A stretch of DNA of 64,000 nucleotides from Nocardia aurantia (GTDB lineage: Bacteria > Actinomycetota > Actinomycetes > Mycobacteriales > Mycobacteriaceae). Under the pieces are notes generated by a model. The model ran no database searches and had not been told where the DNA came from. It saw nothing but the letters and a program-made list of their open reading frames with translations. The position numbers and the translations under genes were made by a program. Numbering within the stretch: the stretch's first letter is position 1; each line of letters opens with the position of its first letter. The stretch spans positions 186,001 through 250,000 of the forward strand of contig NZ_WEGI01000001.1 of NCBI RefSeq assembly GCF_009604425.1, in the 5' to 3' direction. Shown here piece by piece: positions 48,134 to 57,291 of this stretch.

Positions 48134-48193
48134 TGTCGCAAGCCTGGTGGTGGGAACCAGTAGACCGGTGCGCGGGGCCTCACATCGACGTGC

Positions 48194-48224
48194 AAAGGGG
48201 AAGGCTCCTGAGGCCTCCCCCTTC
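48194..48224 (-). terminator. Terminator-like hairpin after DUF3073 gene
   Basis: On the minus strand AAGGGGGAGG pairs imperfectly with CCTTCCCCTT and is followed by T bases, 17 bp beyond the DUF3073 stop. Confidence 0.55.
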
Positions 48225-48240
48225 GTGCGTCGAATCCGAG

Positions 48241-48474
48241 TCAGCGGCGCCAGTCGTCGTAGTCTTCGTCTTCCTCCCAGCGCGACCGCGGAACATCCGC
48301 GTCGTGCTCGTCGGAAAGCACACCACTGCGCTGCGAGTCGTGGGAATGTCCCAACAGGTCGTGGGGACCTCCCGACAACTCGCGCTGAAGGCTGGCGAAG
48401 TCGGTCGACGGCGAGCTGTACTTCAGCTCGCGTGCGACCTTGGTCTGCTTTGCCTTAGCCCGGCCACGGCCCAT
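48241..48474 (-). CDS. DUF3073 protein
   Basis: A 77-aa DUF3073 protein. The N-terminus MGRGRAKAKQTKVARELKY is the family hallmark, followed by SPSTDFASLQREL and a very acidic tail ending in EEDEDYDDWRR. ATG 48474 has GAGGGGG upstream. It is a basic-head, acidic-tail small protein found across Actinobacteria, next to purM in M. tuberculosis too (Rv0810c, from memory). Function unknown. Confidence 0.93.
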   Translation of the reverse strand: MGRGRAKAKQTKVARELKYSSPSTDFASLQRELSGGPHDLLGHSHDSQRSGVLSDEHDADVPRSRWEEDEDYDDWRR

Positions 48475-48647
48475 GGCTGACCCCCTCGCGTCACTGCGGG
48501 GCGGCCTGGGGTGGTTGGCGGCCCCGTTCGAATTAATACTCTTCCTGACAGACACTCTAGCGTGTGTGCGGCGGTCGCGCTTCCAGGAGTGGCGGAAGAC
48601 GCCCGAACCGGGAGAGTTTGCCCGGTTGTCGCCTGTGGAAAACCCGG

Positions 48648-49610
48648 TTACAGCAGACCCGGAACCGCCCGAACCACGCCCACCCGGGCGCCGCCGCCGA
48701 GCACCGGCGGGGCCGCCAGCTCGGCATGGGTCTCGGTCCAGGACACCCCCATACGGTGCAGAATCGCCTGCGTCAGTGGCATTCGCGCCCGGTCGTGACC
48801 GTCGTCGATCTTGTAGGCGAAGGCCCGGCCGTCCGGTAGCGCACCGGCGTGCACCCCGTCGGCGCCGATCTTGCACAGCAGCCCCGGAGTTGCCCGCATG
48901 GTCAGCAGATCCGGACCGCCCGTGCCGGAAATCACTCGCGGATGCGCGCGGACGGCGTCCGCGACCCGGCGTTCCGGCGAATCCGGTGCCGCCGTCACGA
49001 TTTCGGCGTAGGCGCGGGCGAGATTGGTCAGCGAGACCGGCACGATGGGCAGGCCGCAACCATCGATGCCGAGGTCGGTCTCCGGCTCGCCGGTCAGGTC
49101 GGCGATCGTCGCGGTCACGGCCTGCTGCAGCGGATGCGCCGGATCCGGATATCCGGTGGTCGGCCACCCGTTGATCACGCAGGTCGCGAGCATGGCGGCA
49201 TGTTTGCCCGAGCAGTTCATGTAGATGCTGCGGGCGGCGTCGGCCGGATCGTGGCCGGCCAGTGCCTCGGCGCGAGCCCGTTCCGCGTAGGGCAGATCCG
49301 GCGGGCAGGCGAGTTGCGCCTCGGTCAGGCCGAAGCGGTCGAGCAGCCGCCGGACCAGCGCGATGTGGTCGGGCTCGCCGAAGTGCGAGGCCGTCGCGAT
49401 CGCCGTCTCGGCATCGTCGATCGGCTCGAAACCGTTGCGCAGCAAGGTGATCGCCTGCATCGGCTTGTTGGTCGAGCGGGGGTAGATCGGCAGGTGTACC
49501 TCGCCGAGCTCGACGACCGGCTCCCGGTCCGGGCCCAGGATCACCAGCGAGCCGCGGTGCACGCATTCGCGGAATCCGGATCGGACCACCTCGACCAATT
49601 CGACGCTCAC
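48648..49610 (-). CDS. L-asparaginase II family protein
   Basis: A 320-aa protein of the asparaginase II (thermolabile, Rhizobium-type) family, which hydrolyses asparagine to aspartate. Visible are the substrate-handling motif YPRSTNKPMQA, the SGKHAAML motif with the conserved Cys/Ser/Lys set (NCSGKHA), GIDGCGLP and KIGADGVHA. It overlaps the upstream MOSC gene by 4 bp. No signal peptide, so it is cytoplasmic. Confidence 0.93.
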   Translation of the reverse strand: MSVELVEVVRSGFRECVHRGSLVILGPDREPVVELGEVHLPIYPRSTNKPMQAITLLRNGFEPIDDAETAIATASHFGEPDHIALVRRLLDRFGLTEAQLACPPDLPYAERARAEALAGHDPADAARSIYMNCSGKHAAMLATCVINGWPTTGYPDPAHPLQQAVTATIADLTGEPETDLGIDGCGLPIVPVSLTNLARAYAEIVTAAPDSPERRVADAVRAHPRVISGTGGPDLLTMRATPGLLCKIGADGVHAGALPDGRAFAYKIDDGHDRARMPLTQAILHRMGVSWTETHAELAAPPVLGGGARVGVVRAVPGLL

Positions 49611-50311
49611 GCGGTGCCTTCCGCGGCGGTCGCCGAATCACGTTGTCGCGCACGGTTGTTCGCGGCCTCCGCGCGCCGGGCGTGCCGGTCCACCTGCATC
49701 CGGACGTCGTCGGACACGGTCGGTTCCGCGGTCAGCAGCAACCGCAGCCGGTCCGGGTCGGCGCCGGTGAACAGGTCGCGCACCGTAACCCCATGTGCCG
49801 GAACATGATCCACTCGGACCTCGTCGCCCGCCCCGATGGCGCCCTCGGTGCGCACCCGCAGATAGGCGCCGGTGTTCGCGCGCAGGGCGAAGCGTTTGAC
49901 CCAGTGCTGCTCGCCCGCCCAGTGCTGGAAGGTCGAACACGGCACCCGAGGCGCCGACACCTCGAGGACCGCGTCGCCGATCAGCCAGCGTTCCCCGATG
50001 ACCGCGTCGCTGACCGGCAGGCCGGTGATGCGCAGATTCTCGCCGAACCAGCCGGCCGGCAACGGGCGGCCGAGCTCCCGGCTCCAGGTCTCGGCATCCT
50101 CCTCGGCGTAGGCGTACACCGCCTGATGGACGCCGCCGTGGTCCTTGGTGTTGCAGACATGGTCGCCGTCGAGGCCGAGCGCGCGGGCGGGGATCCGGCC
50201 GGTGACCGGCCGCTTGTCGATGGCGGTGCGGCCGACCCGGCCGATGGTGTGCGGCAGTTCGACATCGGCGTGCACGACACAGACGGCGAGCACCCGGCCG
50301 AGGGCGCTCAT
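49607..50311 (-). CDS. MOSC-domain protein (YiiM-like)
   Basis: A 234-aa stand-alone MOSC protein. The N-terminal beta-barrel part includes GRTAIDKRPVTGRIPARALGLDGD and the conserved VYAYAEEDAETW; the C-terminal part has the conserved Cys of MOSC domains in APRVPCSTFQHW and a helical tail (DRLRLLLTAEP). YiiM-type MOSC proteins handle N-hydroxylated compounds with molybdenum cofactor. It is coupled on both sides by 4-bp overlaps with asparaginase and YgfZ. Confidence 0.92.
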   Translation of the reverse strand: MSALGRVLAVCVVHADVELPHTIGRVGRTAIDKRPVTGRIPARALGLDGDHVCNTKDHGGVHQAVYAYAEEDAETWSRELGRPLPAGWFGENLRITGLPVSDAVIGERWLIGDAVLEVSAPRVPCSTFQHWAGEQHWVKRFALRANTGAYLRVRTEGAIGAGDEVRVDHVPAHGVTVRDLFTGADPDRLRLLLTAEPTVSDDVRMQVDRHARRAEAANNRARQRDSATAAEGTA

Positions 50312-51435
50312 CGGCCGCGAAGCCGTTCCACGGCCTGCCGGCCCGCCTGCGGTTCGTCGTCGGCGAGTACCGAGTCGGGGTCGATCGCCGCCGCCATCGG
50401 GCCCGCGAGCAGCTGGGTGTCGGCGGGCACCGTGCGCTTGACCAGGGCCAGGGCGATCGGGCCCAGCTCATGGTGGTCGATCACCGTGCCGAGGCGGCCG
50501 ACCGCGCGGCCGCCCGCGGTGACCGGGTCACCGGCCGCCGGGCGTTCGTCGGCGGATCCGTCCAGGTGCAGCAGGACCAGGTGCCGCGGCGGTTTGCCCA
50601 GGTTCTGTACCCGGGCCACGGTCTCCTGGCCCCGGTAGCAGCCCTTGTTCAGGTGTACGGCACCGCGTTCGGCGATGTCGCCGATCCAGCGGGCCTCGTG
50701 CGGGATGGTCCGGTCGTCGGTGTCGATCCCGATGCGCGGCCGCAGCGCCGCCACCCGCAGCGCCTCGTAGGTCCACAGTCCGGCCGGTTCCGCGCCGGCG
50801 GCGGTCAGCCGCGACCACCAGCCGGCGAGTTCGGCGCGCGGGACGATCAGATCGTAGGAATCCTCGGTGGGCCAGGGCATCCGGCGCAGGAAGCCGTCGT
50901 GATCGCCCAGCCGCACCGCGCCGTAGACGTCGGGCAGGGCCTCCACACCCAGAACGTCGGCGAGATCGGGAACCCGCGGGCCCAGCAGGCTCAGCATCGC
51001 GTGGCCGGGGGCCGCCTCCGGCTGCGCGTCGGCCCAGAACACCATCTTGCGCAGGAAGTCCAGCAGTTCCTGACCGCGTTCACCCTCGGTGTCGATCCAC
51101 ACCCGGCCACCGAGGTCGGTGAGGACGAAGTGGTTCAGCACCCGGCCGTTGAGGTCGAGGTCGAGATTCTCGGCGGACCGCCCGTCCGCGAGGTCGGCGA
51201 CGGCCTGGCTGGAGATGGTGTGCAGCCAGGACAGCCGCTCGCGGCCGGTGATGGTGAGCACGAACCGGTGCGACCGGTCCACGATCGCCACCCGCTGCGC
51301 GGCGGCGCGCTGTTCACCGAACGGATCGCCGTAATGCCAGGCCACCGCCGCATCGGGTGAGCCGGGCGGACCGGCGACGGCTCCCGGTTCCTGCAGCAGT
51401 GGGCTGGACGGAAGAACGTCGGTCACAGTAACCAC
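50308..51435 (-). CDS. ygfZ: Folate-binding YgfZ/GcvT-like protein
   Basis: A 375-aa YgfZ-type protein that uses tetrahydrofolate in maturation or repair of Fe-S enzymes. The signature KGCYRGQE is intact near residue 265, and the N-terminal part reads as a GcvT-like domain (RVAIVDRSHRFVLTITGRERLSWLHTISSQ). The gene starts a three-gene operon (ygfZ, MOSC, asparaginase), all with overlapping ends. It is divergent from the class-IV aminotransferase gene, as for Rv0811c/Rv0812. Confidence 0.92.
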   Translation of the reverse strand: MVTVTDVLPSSPLLQEPGAVAGPPGSPDAAVAWHYGDPFGEQRAAAQRVAIVDRSHRFVLTITGRERLSWLHTISSQAVADLADGRSAENLDLDLNGRVLNHFVLTDLGGRVWIDTEGERGQELLDFLRKMVFWADAQPEAAPGHAMLSLLGPRVPDLADVLGVEALPDVYGAVRLGDHDGFLRRMPWPTEDSYDLIVPRAELAGWWSRLTAAGAEPAGLWTYEALRVAALRPRIGIDTDDRTIPHEARWIGDIAERGAVHLNKGCYRGQETVARVQNLGKPPRHLVLLHLDGSADERPAAGDPVTAGGRAVGRLGTVIDHHELGPIALALVKRTVPADTQLLAGPMAAAIDPDSVLADDEPQAGRQAVERLRGR

Positions 51436-51591
51436 TGTATGGGAAACCTCGAACTTCGGCCGGGCCGCCTCCGCCGAGGTCGGGACCGTCCTGGCACATT
51501 GCTTGACACAGAGTGGGTTTCGGTGGCCGAAATGTGTACCGAAGGTTCGGTAGCCCGTCGCGGAACGACCTGTTGGCCTAGGCTTCCACGC

Positions 51592-52479
51592 ATGGTGGAT
51601 CGAGTTCTGGTGACTCTCGATGGCACGATCAGAGACCTGAACGAGCCGTTGCTGTATGCGGACGATATCGGGCTGCTGCGCGGCGACGGCATCTTCGAGA
51701 CAGTGCTGCTACGCGACGGCAAGGCGTGCGCGCTCGAATTACATTTGGCTCGTTTGCGCCGTTCCGCGGAGGCGCTCGAGCTGCCGGAGCCCGATCTGGG
51801 GCGCTGGCGGCGGGCCGTCGAGATCGCGGCGAAGGAATGGGGCAGCGAGCGCGAGGGCACCCTGCGCATGGTGTTCACCCGCGGCCGCGACACCGACCCG
51901 CGACCGGGGCGCGACGCCGGCACCTCCTACGTACTCGTGGTCCCTGTGCCCGAACGCGTGAACAAGGCTCGCGCCGAAGGGATTTCGGTGATCACCCTGG
52001 CGCGCGGCACCTCGATCGAACTCGCACCCACCGCGCCCTGGCTGCTGCTCGGCGCCAAGACCCTCTCCTACGCCGCCAACATGGCCGCGCTGCGCTTCGC
52101 CGCCCGCAACCATGCCGACGACGTCATCTTCACCAGTCCGGAGCATCGGGTGCTGGAGGGTCCGCGGTCCACCGTGGTCATCCAGCGTGACGACAAGCTG
52201 ATCACCCCGCCGGTGCGCAACGGCGTGCTGCCCGGGATCACCCAGCGGGCGCTGTACGCGGAGGCCGGGAAGGCGGGCTGGGACTGCCGCTACGAGCCGT
52301 GCTTCGTCGCCGACCTCATCACCGCCGACAGCGTGTGGCTGCTGTCCAGCGTCACCCTCGCCGCGCGGGTCTCCTCCCTGGACGGCCTGCGCATGTCGGC
52401 GCCGGAGCGGGCCGCGGAGATCCCGGAACTGGTCGATCGCGGGATCTCCCGCCTCTGGAGCCTCACCGACTGGAAGTGA
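51592..52479 (+). CDS. Class IV aminotransferase (aminodeoxychorismate lyase-like)
   Basis: A 295-aa fold-type IV PLP enzyme. The substrate-side start RVLVTLDG, LLRGDGIFETVLLRDG, the Schiff-base lysine in LLLGAKTLSYAANMAA, and NGVLPGITQRAL are all present. It could be PabC (p-aminobenzoate for folate) or a D-/branched-chain amino acid transaminase; place matches M. tuberculosis Rv0812. TAGGCT lies seven bases before ATG 51592 with no SD, so the mRNA is probably leaderless. The frame upstream of ATG is antisense to ygfZ. Confidence 0.9.
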   Translation: MVDRVLVTLDGTIRDLNEPLLYADDIGLLRGDGIFETVLLRDGKACALELHLARLRRSAEALELPEPDLGRWRRAVEIAAKEWGSEREGTLRMVFTRGRDTDPRPGRDAGTSYVLVVPVPERVNKARAEGISVITLARGTSIELAPTAPWLLLGAKTLSYAANMAALRFAARNHADDVIFTSPEHRVLEGPRSTVVIQRDDKLITPPVRNGVLPGITQRALYAEAGKAGWDCRYEPCFVADLITADSVWLLSSVTLAARVSSLDGLRMSAPERAAEIPELVDRGISRLWSLTDWK

Positions 52480-52557
52480 GTCCGGTCCCGCTCCGGAAGT
52501 TCACCGGAGTGTCGTGATCCAGGACTCGTTGTGCCGCGGCCGAACCTGCGTAGCCTT

Positions 52558-52577
52558 TACTACGACACGTCGTAGTA
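52558..52577. promoter_or_regulatory. 20-bp palindrome upstream of cydA
   Basis: TACTACGAC and GTCGTAGTA are perfect arms around AC, 15 bp before the cydA start and just upstream of its SD. The TACTAC/GTAGTA half-sites resemble BlaI/MecI operators, here with wider spacing. A promoter TTGTGC-16-TAGCCT lies directly upstream, so the site would cover the start of transcription. Confidence 0.65.
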
Positions 52578-52591
52578 CGGCAGGAGGCCGC

Positions 52592-54049
52592 ATGAATGTC
52601 GTCGATGTCGCGCGCTGGCAGTTCGGGATCACGACCGTCTATCACTTCATCTTCGTGCCGCTGACGATCGGGCTGGCCGGTCTGATCGCCGTCATGGAAA
52701 CGGTGTGGGTGGCGACCGGCAACGACGCCTGGGTGCGCCTGACCAAATTCTTCGGGAAACTGTTCCTGATCAACTTCGCCATCGGTGTCGCGACCGGCAT
52801 CGTGCAGGAATTCCAGTTCGGGATGGCCTGGAGCGAGTATTCGCGATTCGTCGGCGACGTGTTCGGAGCGCCGCTGGCGATGGAGGCGCTGGTCGCGTTC
52901 TTCCTGGAGTCCACCTTCCTCGGATTGTGGCTGTTCGGCTGGACCCGGTTGCCGAAACTCGTTCACCTGGGCTGCATCTGGCTGGTGGCGATCGGCACCG
53001 CCGCGTCCGCGTACTTCATCGTCGCGGCGAACTCGTTCATGCAGCATCCGGTCGGCGCCGAGTACAACCCGGCGACCGGCCGCGCGGAACTGCACAGCAT
53101 CGCGAAGGTGCTGACGAATCCGACCACGCTCGCCGCCTATCCGCACATCGTCGCCGGCGCCTACATCGTCGCGGGATCCTTCGTCGCCGCGATCGCGATC
53201 TGGTGGCTCGGGCGGGAGGCGCGGGCCGGTCGCGGCGAGGCCGCGAACGCGATGTGGCGGCCGGCCGTCTGGCTCGGCGTCTGGGTGGTGATCGTCTCGG
53301 CGGTCGTGTTGTTCTTCACCGGCGACCAGCAGGGCAAACTGATGTTCCAGCAGCAGCCGATGAAGATGGCGTCGGCGGAATCGTTGTGCCACACCCAGAC
53401 CGACCCGGACTTCTCGGTGCTGACCATCGGCACCCACAACAACTGCGACAGCGTCACACATCTGATCGAGGTGCCGTATGTGCTGCCCTATCTGGCCGAG
53501 AGCAAATTCTCCGGAGTGCGGCTCGAGGGCGTGAAGGATCTGCAGGCCGCCTACAACCAGAAGTTCGGCCCCGGTGACTACCGCCCCAACCTGTTCGTCA
53601 CCTACTGGAGTTTCCGGGCCATGATCGGCTTCCTGGCCGGTCCGGCGCTGCTGGTGCTGGCGGCGTTCTGGACGCTGTGGCGTGGCCGGATGCCGCGGCA
53701 GCGCTGGTGGCCGTGGCTGGGCGCGTTCGCGGTGGTGACGCCGTTCCTCGCCAACAGCGCGGGCTGGGTGTTCACCGAGATGGGCCGGCAGCCCTGGGTG
53801 GTGGCGCCCAACCCGACCGGCGACGCGCACATCCGGATGACGGTCCAGCAGGGCGTCTCCGGACTGTCCGCCGGCACCGTGCTCACCTCGCTGATCGTCT
53901 TCACCCTGTTGTACGGCGCGCTCGCGGTGGTGTGGTTCTACCTGATGCGCCGCTACGCGTACGCCGGACCGGAACCCGCGAAGGCCGTCGCCGAGGCCGA
54001 GGCCGACGCGAATGAAGTTGCCGTCGAGAAGCTTTCGTTCGCTTACTGA
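52592..54049 (+). CDS. cydA: Cytochrome bd ubiquinol/menaquinol oxidase subunit I
   Basis: A 485-aa haem-bearing subunit of cytochrome bd. It has the N-terminal RWQFGITTVYHFIFVPLTIG with the axial His, nine-helix topology, the Q-loop side with GDQQGKLMFQQQPMKMA, and GWVFTEMGRQPW. The Q-loop is of the short type found in Actinobacteria. ATG 52592 is preceded by CAGGAGG. The first gene of cydABDC; reduces oxygen with menaquinol at low oxygen without proton pumping. Confidence 0.96.
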   Translation: MNVVDVARWQFGITTVYHFIFVPLTIGLAGLIAVMETVWVATGNDAWVRLTKFFGKLFLINFAIGVATGIVQEFQFGMAWSEYSRFVGDVFGAPLAMEALVAFFLESTFLGLWLFGWTRLPKLVHLGCIWLVAIGTAASAYFIVAANSFMQHPVGAEYNPATGRAELHSIAKVLTNPTTLAAYPHIVAGAYIVAGSFVAAIAIWWLGREARAGRGEAANAMWRPAVWLGVWVVIVSAVVLFFTGDQQGKLMFQQQPMKMASAESLCHTQTDPDFSVLTIGTHNNCDSVTHLIEVPYVLPYLAESKFSGVRLEGVKDLQAAYNQKFGPGDYRPNLFVTYWSFRAMIGFLAGPALLVLAAFWTLWRGRMPRQRWWPWLGAFAVVTPFLANSAGWVFTEMGRQPWVVAPNPTGDAHIRMTVQQGVSGLSAGTVLTSLIVFTLLYGALAVVWFYLMRRYAYAGPEPAKAVAEAEADANEVAVEKLSFAY

Positions 54050-54059
54050 GGAGCCTGCC

Positions 54060-55148
54060 ATGAGTCTGCCGGAATTCTGGTTCTTGCTGATCGGGGTCCT
54101 GTTCACCGGTTATTTCGTGCTGGAGGGCTTCGACTTCGGCGTCGGCATGCTGATGCCGATCCTGGGCCGCGGCGACGACACCCGCCGCCGCGCGCTGCTC
54201 AACACCATCGGCCCGGTTTGGGACGGCAACGAGGTGTGGCTGCTGACCGCCGGCGGCGCGATGTTCGCGGCCTTCCCGGAGTGGTACGCGAGCCTGTTCT
54301 CCGGGATGTACCCGGCGCTGCTGCTGATCCTGGTGGCGCTGATCGTGCGGGCCTGTGCGATCGAATACCGCGGCAAGATCGACGATCCGCGCTGGCGGGT
54401 CTGGTGTGATGCCGCGATCGGATTCGGTTCCTGGGTGCCCGCGATCGCCTGGGGCCTGGCGTTCGCGAACATCGTGCACGGGGTGCGGCTGAACGCGCAT
54501 CGGCAGATGGAGGGCGGTCTGCCGCACCTGCTCGGCCCCTACGCGCTGCTCGGCGCGCTGACCACCGCGCTGCTGTTCGCCCTGCACGGCGCCGTCTTCA
54601 TCGGGCTGAAAACCGGTGGGGAGATTCGGGATTCGGCCGACCGCACCGCCCGGGTACTGCTGCTGCCGACCGCCGTCGTGGTCGCCGTGTTCGGCGTCTG
54701 GACACAGCTGTCCTATGGCAAGGGCTGGACCTGGGCGCCGCTCGGCGTCGCGGTGGCCGGTCTGCTGCTCGCGGGTGCCGCGGTGCTGGTCCGCCGTGAC
54801 GGCTGGGCATTCACCGGCACCGCCGTCACCATCGTGGCCGCGGTGACGTTGTTGTTCGGCGTGTTGTTCCCGCACGTCCTGCCCTCGACCCTCGACCCGG
54901 CCTACGGGCTGACCGTCGACGGCCGTGTGATCGACGGCCACGCCACCGTCGCCGCCTCCTCGACGCACTACACGCTGATGGTGATGAGCTGGGTCGCGGT
55001 GGTCATGACCCCGGTGGTGCTGATCTACCAGGGCTGGACGTACTGGGTCTTCCGCAAGCGGATCACCCTCGACCAGATCCCCGCGCCGACCGGCCTGCCG
55101 CTCGAGCCGGTCGCCTACGGCCGGCACGCCAAGGCCGCCGAGGCGTAG
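54060..55148 (+). CDS. cydB: Cytochrome bd oxidase subunit II
   Basis: A 362-aa polytopic subunit. The conserved start LPEFWFLLIGVLFTGYFVLEGFDFGVGML, the GPVWDGNEVWLLTAGGAMFAAFPEWYA segment and eight helices are visible. ATG 54060 follows GAGGAGCC, ten bases after the cydA stop. Together with CydA it forms the oxidase. Confidence 0.96.
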   Translation: MSLPEFWFLLIGVLFTGYFVLEGFDFGVGMLMPILGRGDDTRRRALLNTIGPVWDGNEVWLLTAGGAMFAAFPEWYASLFSGMYPALLLILVALIVRACAIEYRGKIDDPRWRVWCDAAIGFGSWVPAIAWGLAFANIVHGVRLNAHRQMEGGLPHLLGPYALLGALTTALLFALHGAVFIGLKTGGEIRDSADRTARVLLLPTAVVVAVFGVWTQLSYGKGWTWAPLGVAVAGLLLAGAAVLVRRDGWAFTGTAVTIVAAVTLLFGVLFPHVLPSTLDPAYGLTVDGRVIDGHATVAASSTHYTLMVMSWVAVVMTPVVLIYQGWTYWVFRKRITLDQIPAPTGLPLEPVAYGRHAKAAEA

Positions 55149-55152
55149 TCCG

Positions 55153-57291
55153 ATGGCCGCACCCGTCGATCCGCGCCTGTGGCGGTACGCCCGCTCGGCC
55201 CGCCGCTATCTCGTTGCCGCCGTGGCACTCTCGCTGGTGACCACGGCGGGCATCGTGGTCGCGGCGGTCGCCCTGGCGGAGGTGCTCGCGGGCGTGATCA
55301 CCGATCCGAGCCGCCGCGACATCGCCTCCTGGAACGCCGCGCTGACCGTCCTCGCCGGCGCGGTGCTGTGCCGGACCGTCGCGACGTGGTGGCAGGCCCG
55401 GCTGGCCCACCGCGCGGGCGCCCGGGTGGTCGCCGAACTGGAGACCGCCGTCCTCGCCGCCGCCGCCGAACTCCCACCCCGCGAACTGGATTCGCGCCGA
55501 ACCGAATCGGCCGTGGTGGTGGCCGACGGATTGTCCGGCCTGCGACCGTATTTCAGCGGCTACCTCCCCGCCCTGCTGCTCGCGGTGCTGGTTCCCCCGA
55601 GCGTGCTGACGGTGATCCTGCTCCACGACCCGGTGTCCGGTGCCGTCATCGCGATCACCCTTCCCCTGATCCCGATCTTCATGATCCTGATCGGCCGGAT
55701 GACCCAGGGCCGCTCCGCCGCGACCCTGGCGGCGGCCACCCGCCTCTCCGGCCAACTGCTCGATCTGTTCGCGGGCCTGCCGACACTACGGGCCCTCGGC
55801 CGCGAAACAGTCTGCGCCGCGGAAGGTCCGGCTCCCGCTGCGCGGCGCGCTCGGCGGCACATCGATCGCGAGGTCGCCGGCACGGCAGCCGCGGACCGTA
55901 CCTGCGAGCACGAAGTTATCGGTGCGGCAGCGGATTCGGCTCTCGCGCCACGGCGAGCCGATTTCGGCGGCGTCGGCGCCTCGGCGGCTACCACTGCCGT
56001 GCCGGGACGCGACGGAGGCAACGCCGGGTGTGCAGCCGTCGACGCGGTATCGGATCGGGCTGTCGTGCCGGGGCCGGGCAGTGGCGCCGAAGGTGAAACG
56101 GTGCGTCCGGCAGCGGGTCGCGGTGCTGTGCCGCGGGATTCCGGTGGCGGCACCGGCCGCGAAACTGTCGATGTGACAATGGTTCTCGCATCCGAGCAGC
56201 AGGGTTCCGATGGCGCGGACATCGGAGTGCCGGCGGTTTCCGCACGGACGATGCGGCACCGGGTGTACGAACTCGGCGCCGCGCTGCGGGAGCGCACGAT
56301 GGCGGCGCTGCGGGTGGCGTTCCTGTCCTCGATGGTGCTGGAATTGCTGGCGACGCTGTGCGTCGCGCTGGTGGCGGTCTCGATCGGTATGCGCCTGGTC
56401 TACGGGCACATGAGCCTGTACGCCGGACTGCTCGCCCTGATCCTGGCTCCCGAGGTCTATCTGCCGCTGCGCGCCGTCGGTGAACGCTTCCATGCCGCGC
56501 AGGACGGAATGGCCGCCGCCGACAAGGCTTTCGGGCTGCTCGAGAATCCGGCTCGGATGGTCCCGGGTGATCGGCGGTTCGAGGAGCCGCATCCGATCAT
56601 CGACATCCGTGATCTGTCGGTGGCCGCCCGCGACGGGCTGGCTCCCGCCGCGCTGTCGGCGGTGCTTCGGCCCGGCACGGTGACCGTGTTCACCGGCCCG
56701 AACGGTTGCGGTAAATCGACTGCGCTGCAAGCGATCCTGGGGCTGACGACTCCGTCCGGCGGCCGAGTGCTGGTGGCCGGTACCCCGGTCGCCGAGCTGG
56801 ATCCGGAGCACTGGTGGCAACATCTCGCCTGGCTCCCGCAGCGTCCGGTACTGCTGCCCGGCACTCTGCGCGAGAATCTCGACCTGCTCGGTACCCGGGC
56901 CTTCACCGCGATACCCGAATCCGAGCTGCATATTGCCTGCGCGGCAACGGGTTTCGATGACGTGCTGCGCGAACTGCCCGACGGCTGGGACACGGTCGTG
57001 GGTGCCGGGGGCACCGGCCTCTCGCTGGGGCAGCGGCAGCGGCTGGCGCTCACCCGAATCCTGTTGGCGGAGCGTCCGATCCTGCTGCTCGACGAGCCGA
57101 CCGCCCATCTCGACGACGTCGCCGAGGCCCGGGTTCTCGCCGCTCTCGTCGCTCGCGCTCGCGCCGGTGCGACCGTTGTCCTGGTCGGCCACCGTCCGGC
57201 GGTGCTCGCCGCCGCGGACGAGGTGATCACCGTCTTCTCCACGGCGACGGCGCGCTCGCCGTGGCGGCAGTCGGCGGACGTGATCGGATGA
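55153..57291 (+). CDS. cydD: CydD, ABC exporter subunit for cytochrome bd assembly, with large insertion
   Basis: A 712-aa half-exporter that works with CydC to export glutathione/cysteine-type thiols needed for bd oxidase maturation. Four transmembrane helices precede residue ~215. Then a roughly 150-residue low-complexity Ala/Gly/Arg segment (about 218-366, DNA 55802-56250) interrupts the membrane domain in the loop where normal CydD proteins continue directly from TLRALGR to the RHRVYELGAALRERTM helix. Helices 5-6 and the ATPase follow, with Walker A GPNGCGKST, signature LSLGQRQR and Walker B LLLDEPTAHLD. Reading frame is intact. ATG 55153 is four bases after cydB. Confidence 0.9.
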   Translation: MAAPVDPRLWRYARSARRYLVAAVALSLVTTAGIVVAAVALAEVLAGVITDPSRRDIASWNAALTVLAGAVLCRTVATWWQARLAHRAGARVVAELETAVLAAAAELPPRELDSRRTESAVVVADGLSGLRPYFSGYLPALLLAVLVPPSVLTVILLHDPVSGAVIAITLPLIPIFMILIGRMTQGRSAATLAAATRLSGQLLDLFAGLPTLRALGRETVCAAEGPAPAARRARRHIDREVAGTAAADRTCEHEVIGAAADSALAPRRADFGGVGASAATTAVPGRDGGNAGCAAVDAVSDRAVVPGPGSGAEGETVRPAAGRGAVPRDSGGGTGRETVDVTMVLASEQQGSDGADIGVPAVSARTMRHRVYELGAALRERTMAALRVAFLSSMVLELLATLCVALVAVSIGMRLVYGHMSLYAGLLALILAPEVYLPLRAVGERFHAAQDGMAAADKAFGLLENPARMVPGDRRFEEPHPIIDIRDLSVAARDGLAPAALSAVLRPGTVTVFTGPNGCGKSTALQAILGLTTPSGGRVLVAGTPVAELDPEHWWQHLAWLPQRPVLLPGTLRENLDLLGTRAFTAIPESELHIACAATGFDDVLRELPDGWDTVVGAGGTGLSLGQRQRLALTRILLAERPILLLDEPTAHLDDVAEARVLAALVARARAGATVVLVGHRPAVLAAADEVITVFSTATARSPWRQSADVIG

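Noticed and set aside
48050..48140. Possible tRNA because of GATTCGAATC-like T-loop
   Set aside because: No acceptor, D or anticodon arms can be formed around it; the fold is a simple interrupted hairpin.
52463..54106. 547-codon minus-strand frame opposite cydA
   Set aside because: Shadow of cydA; His/Gly/Arg-rich composition and no recognisable domain.
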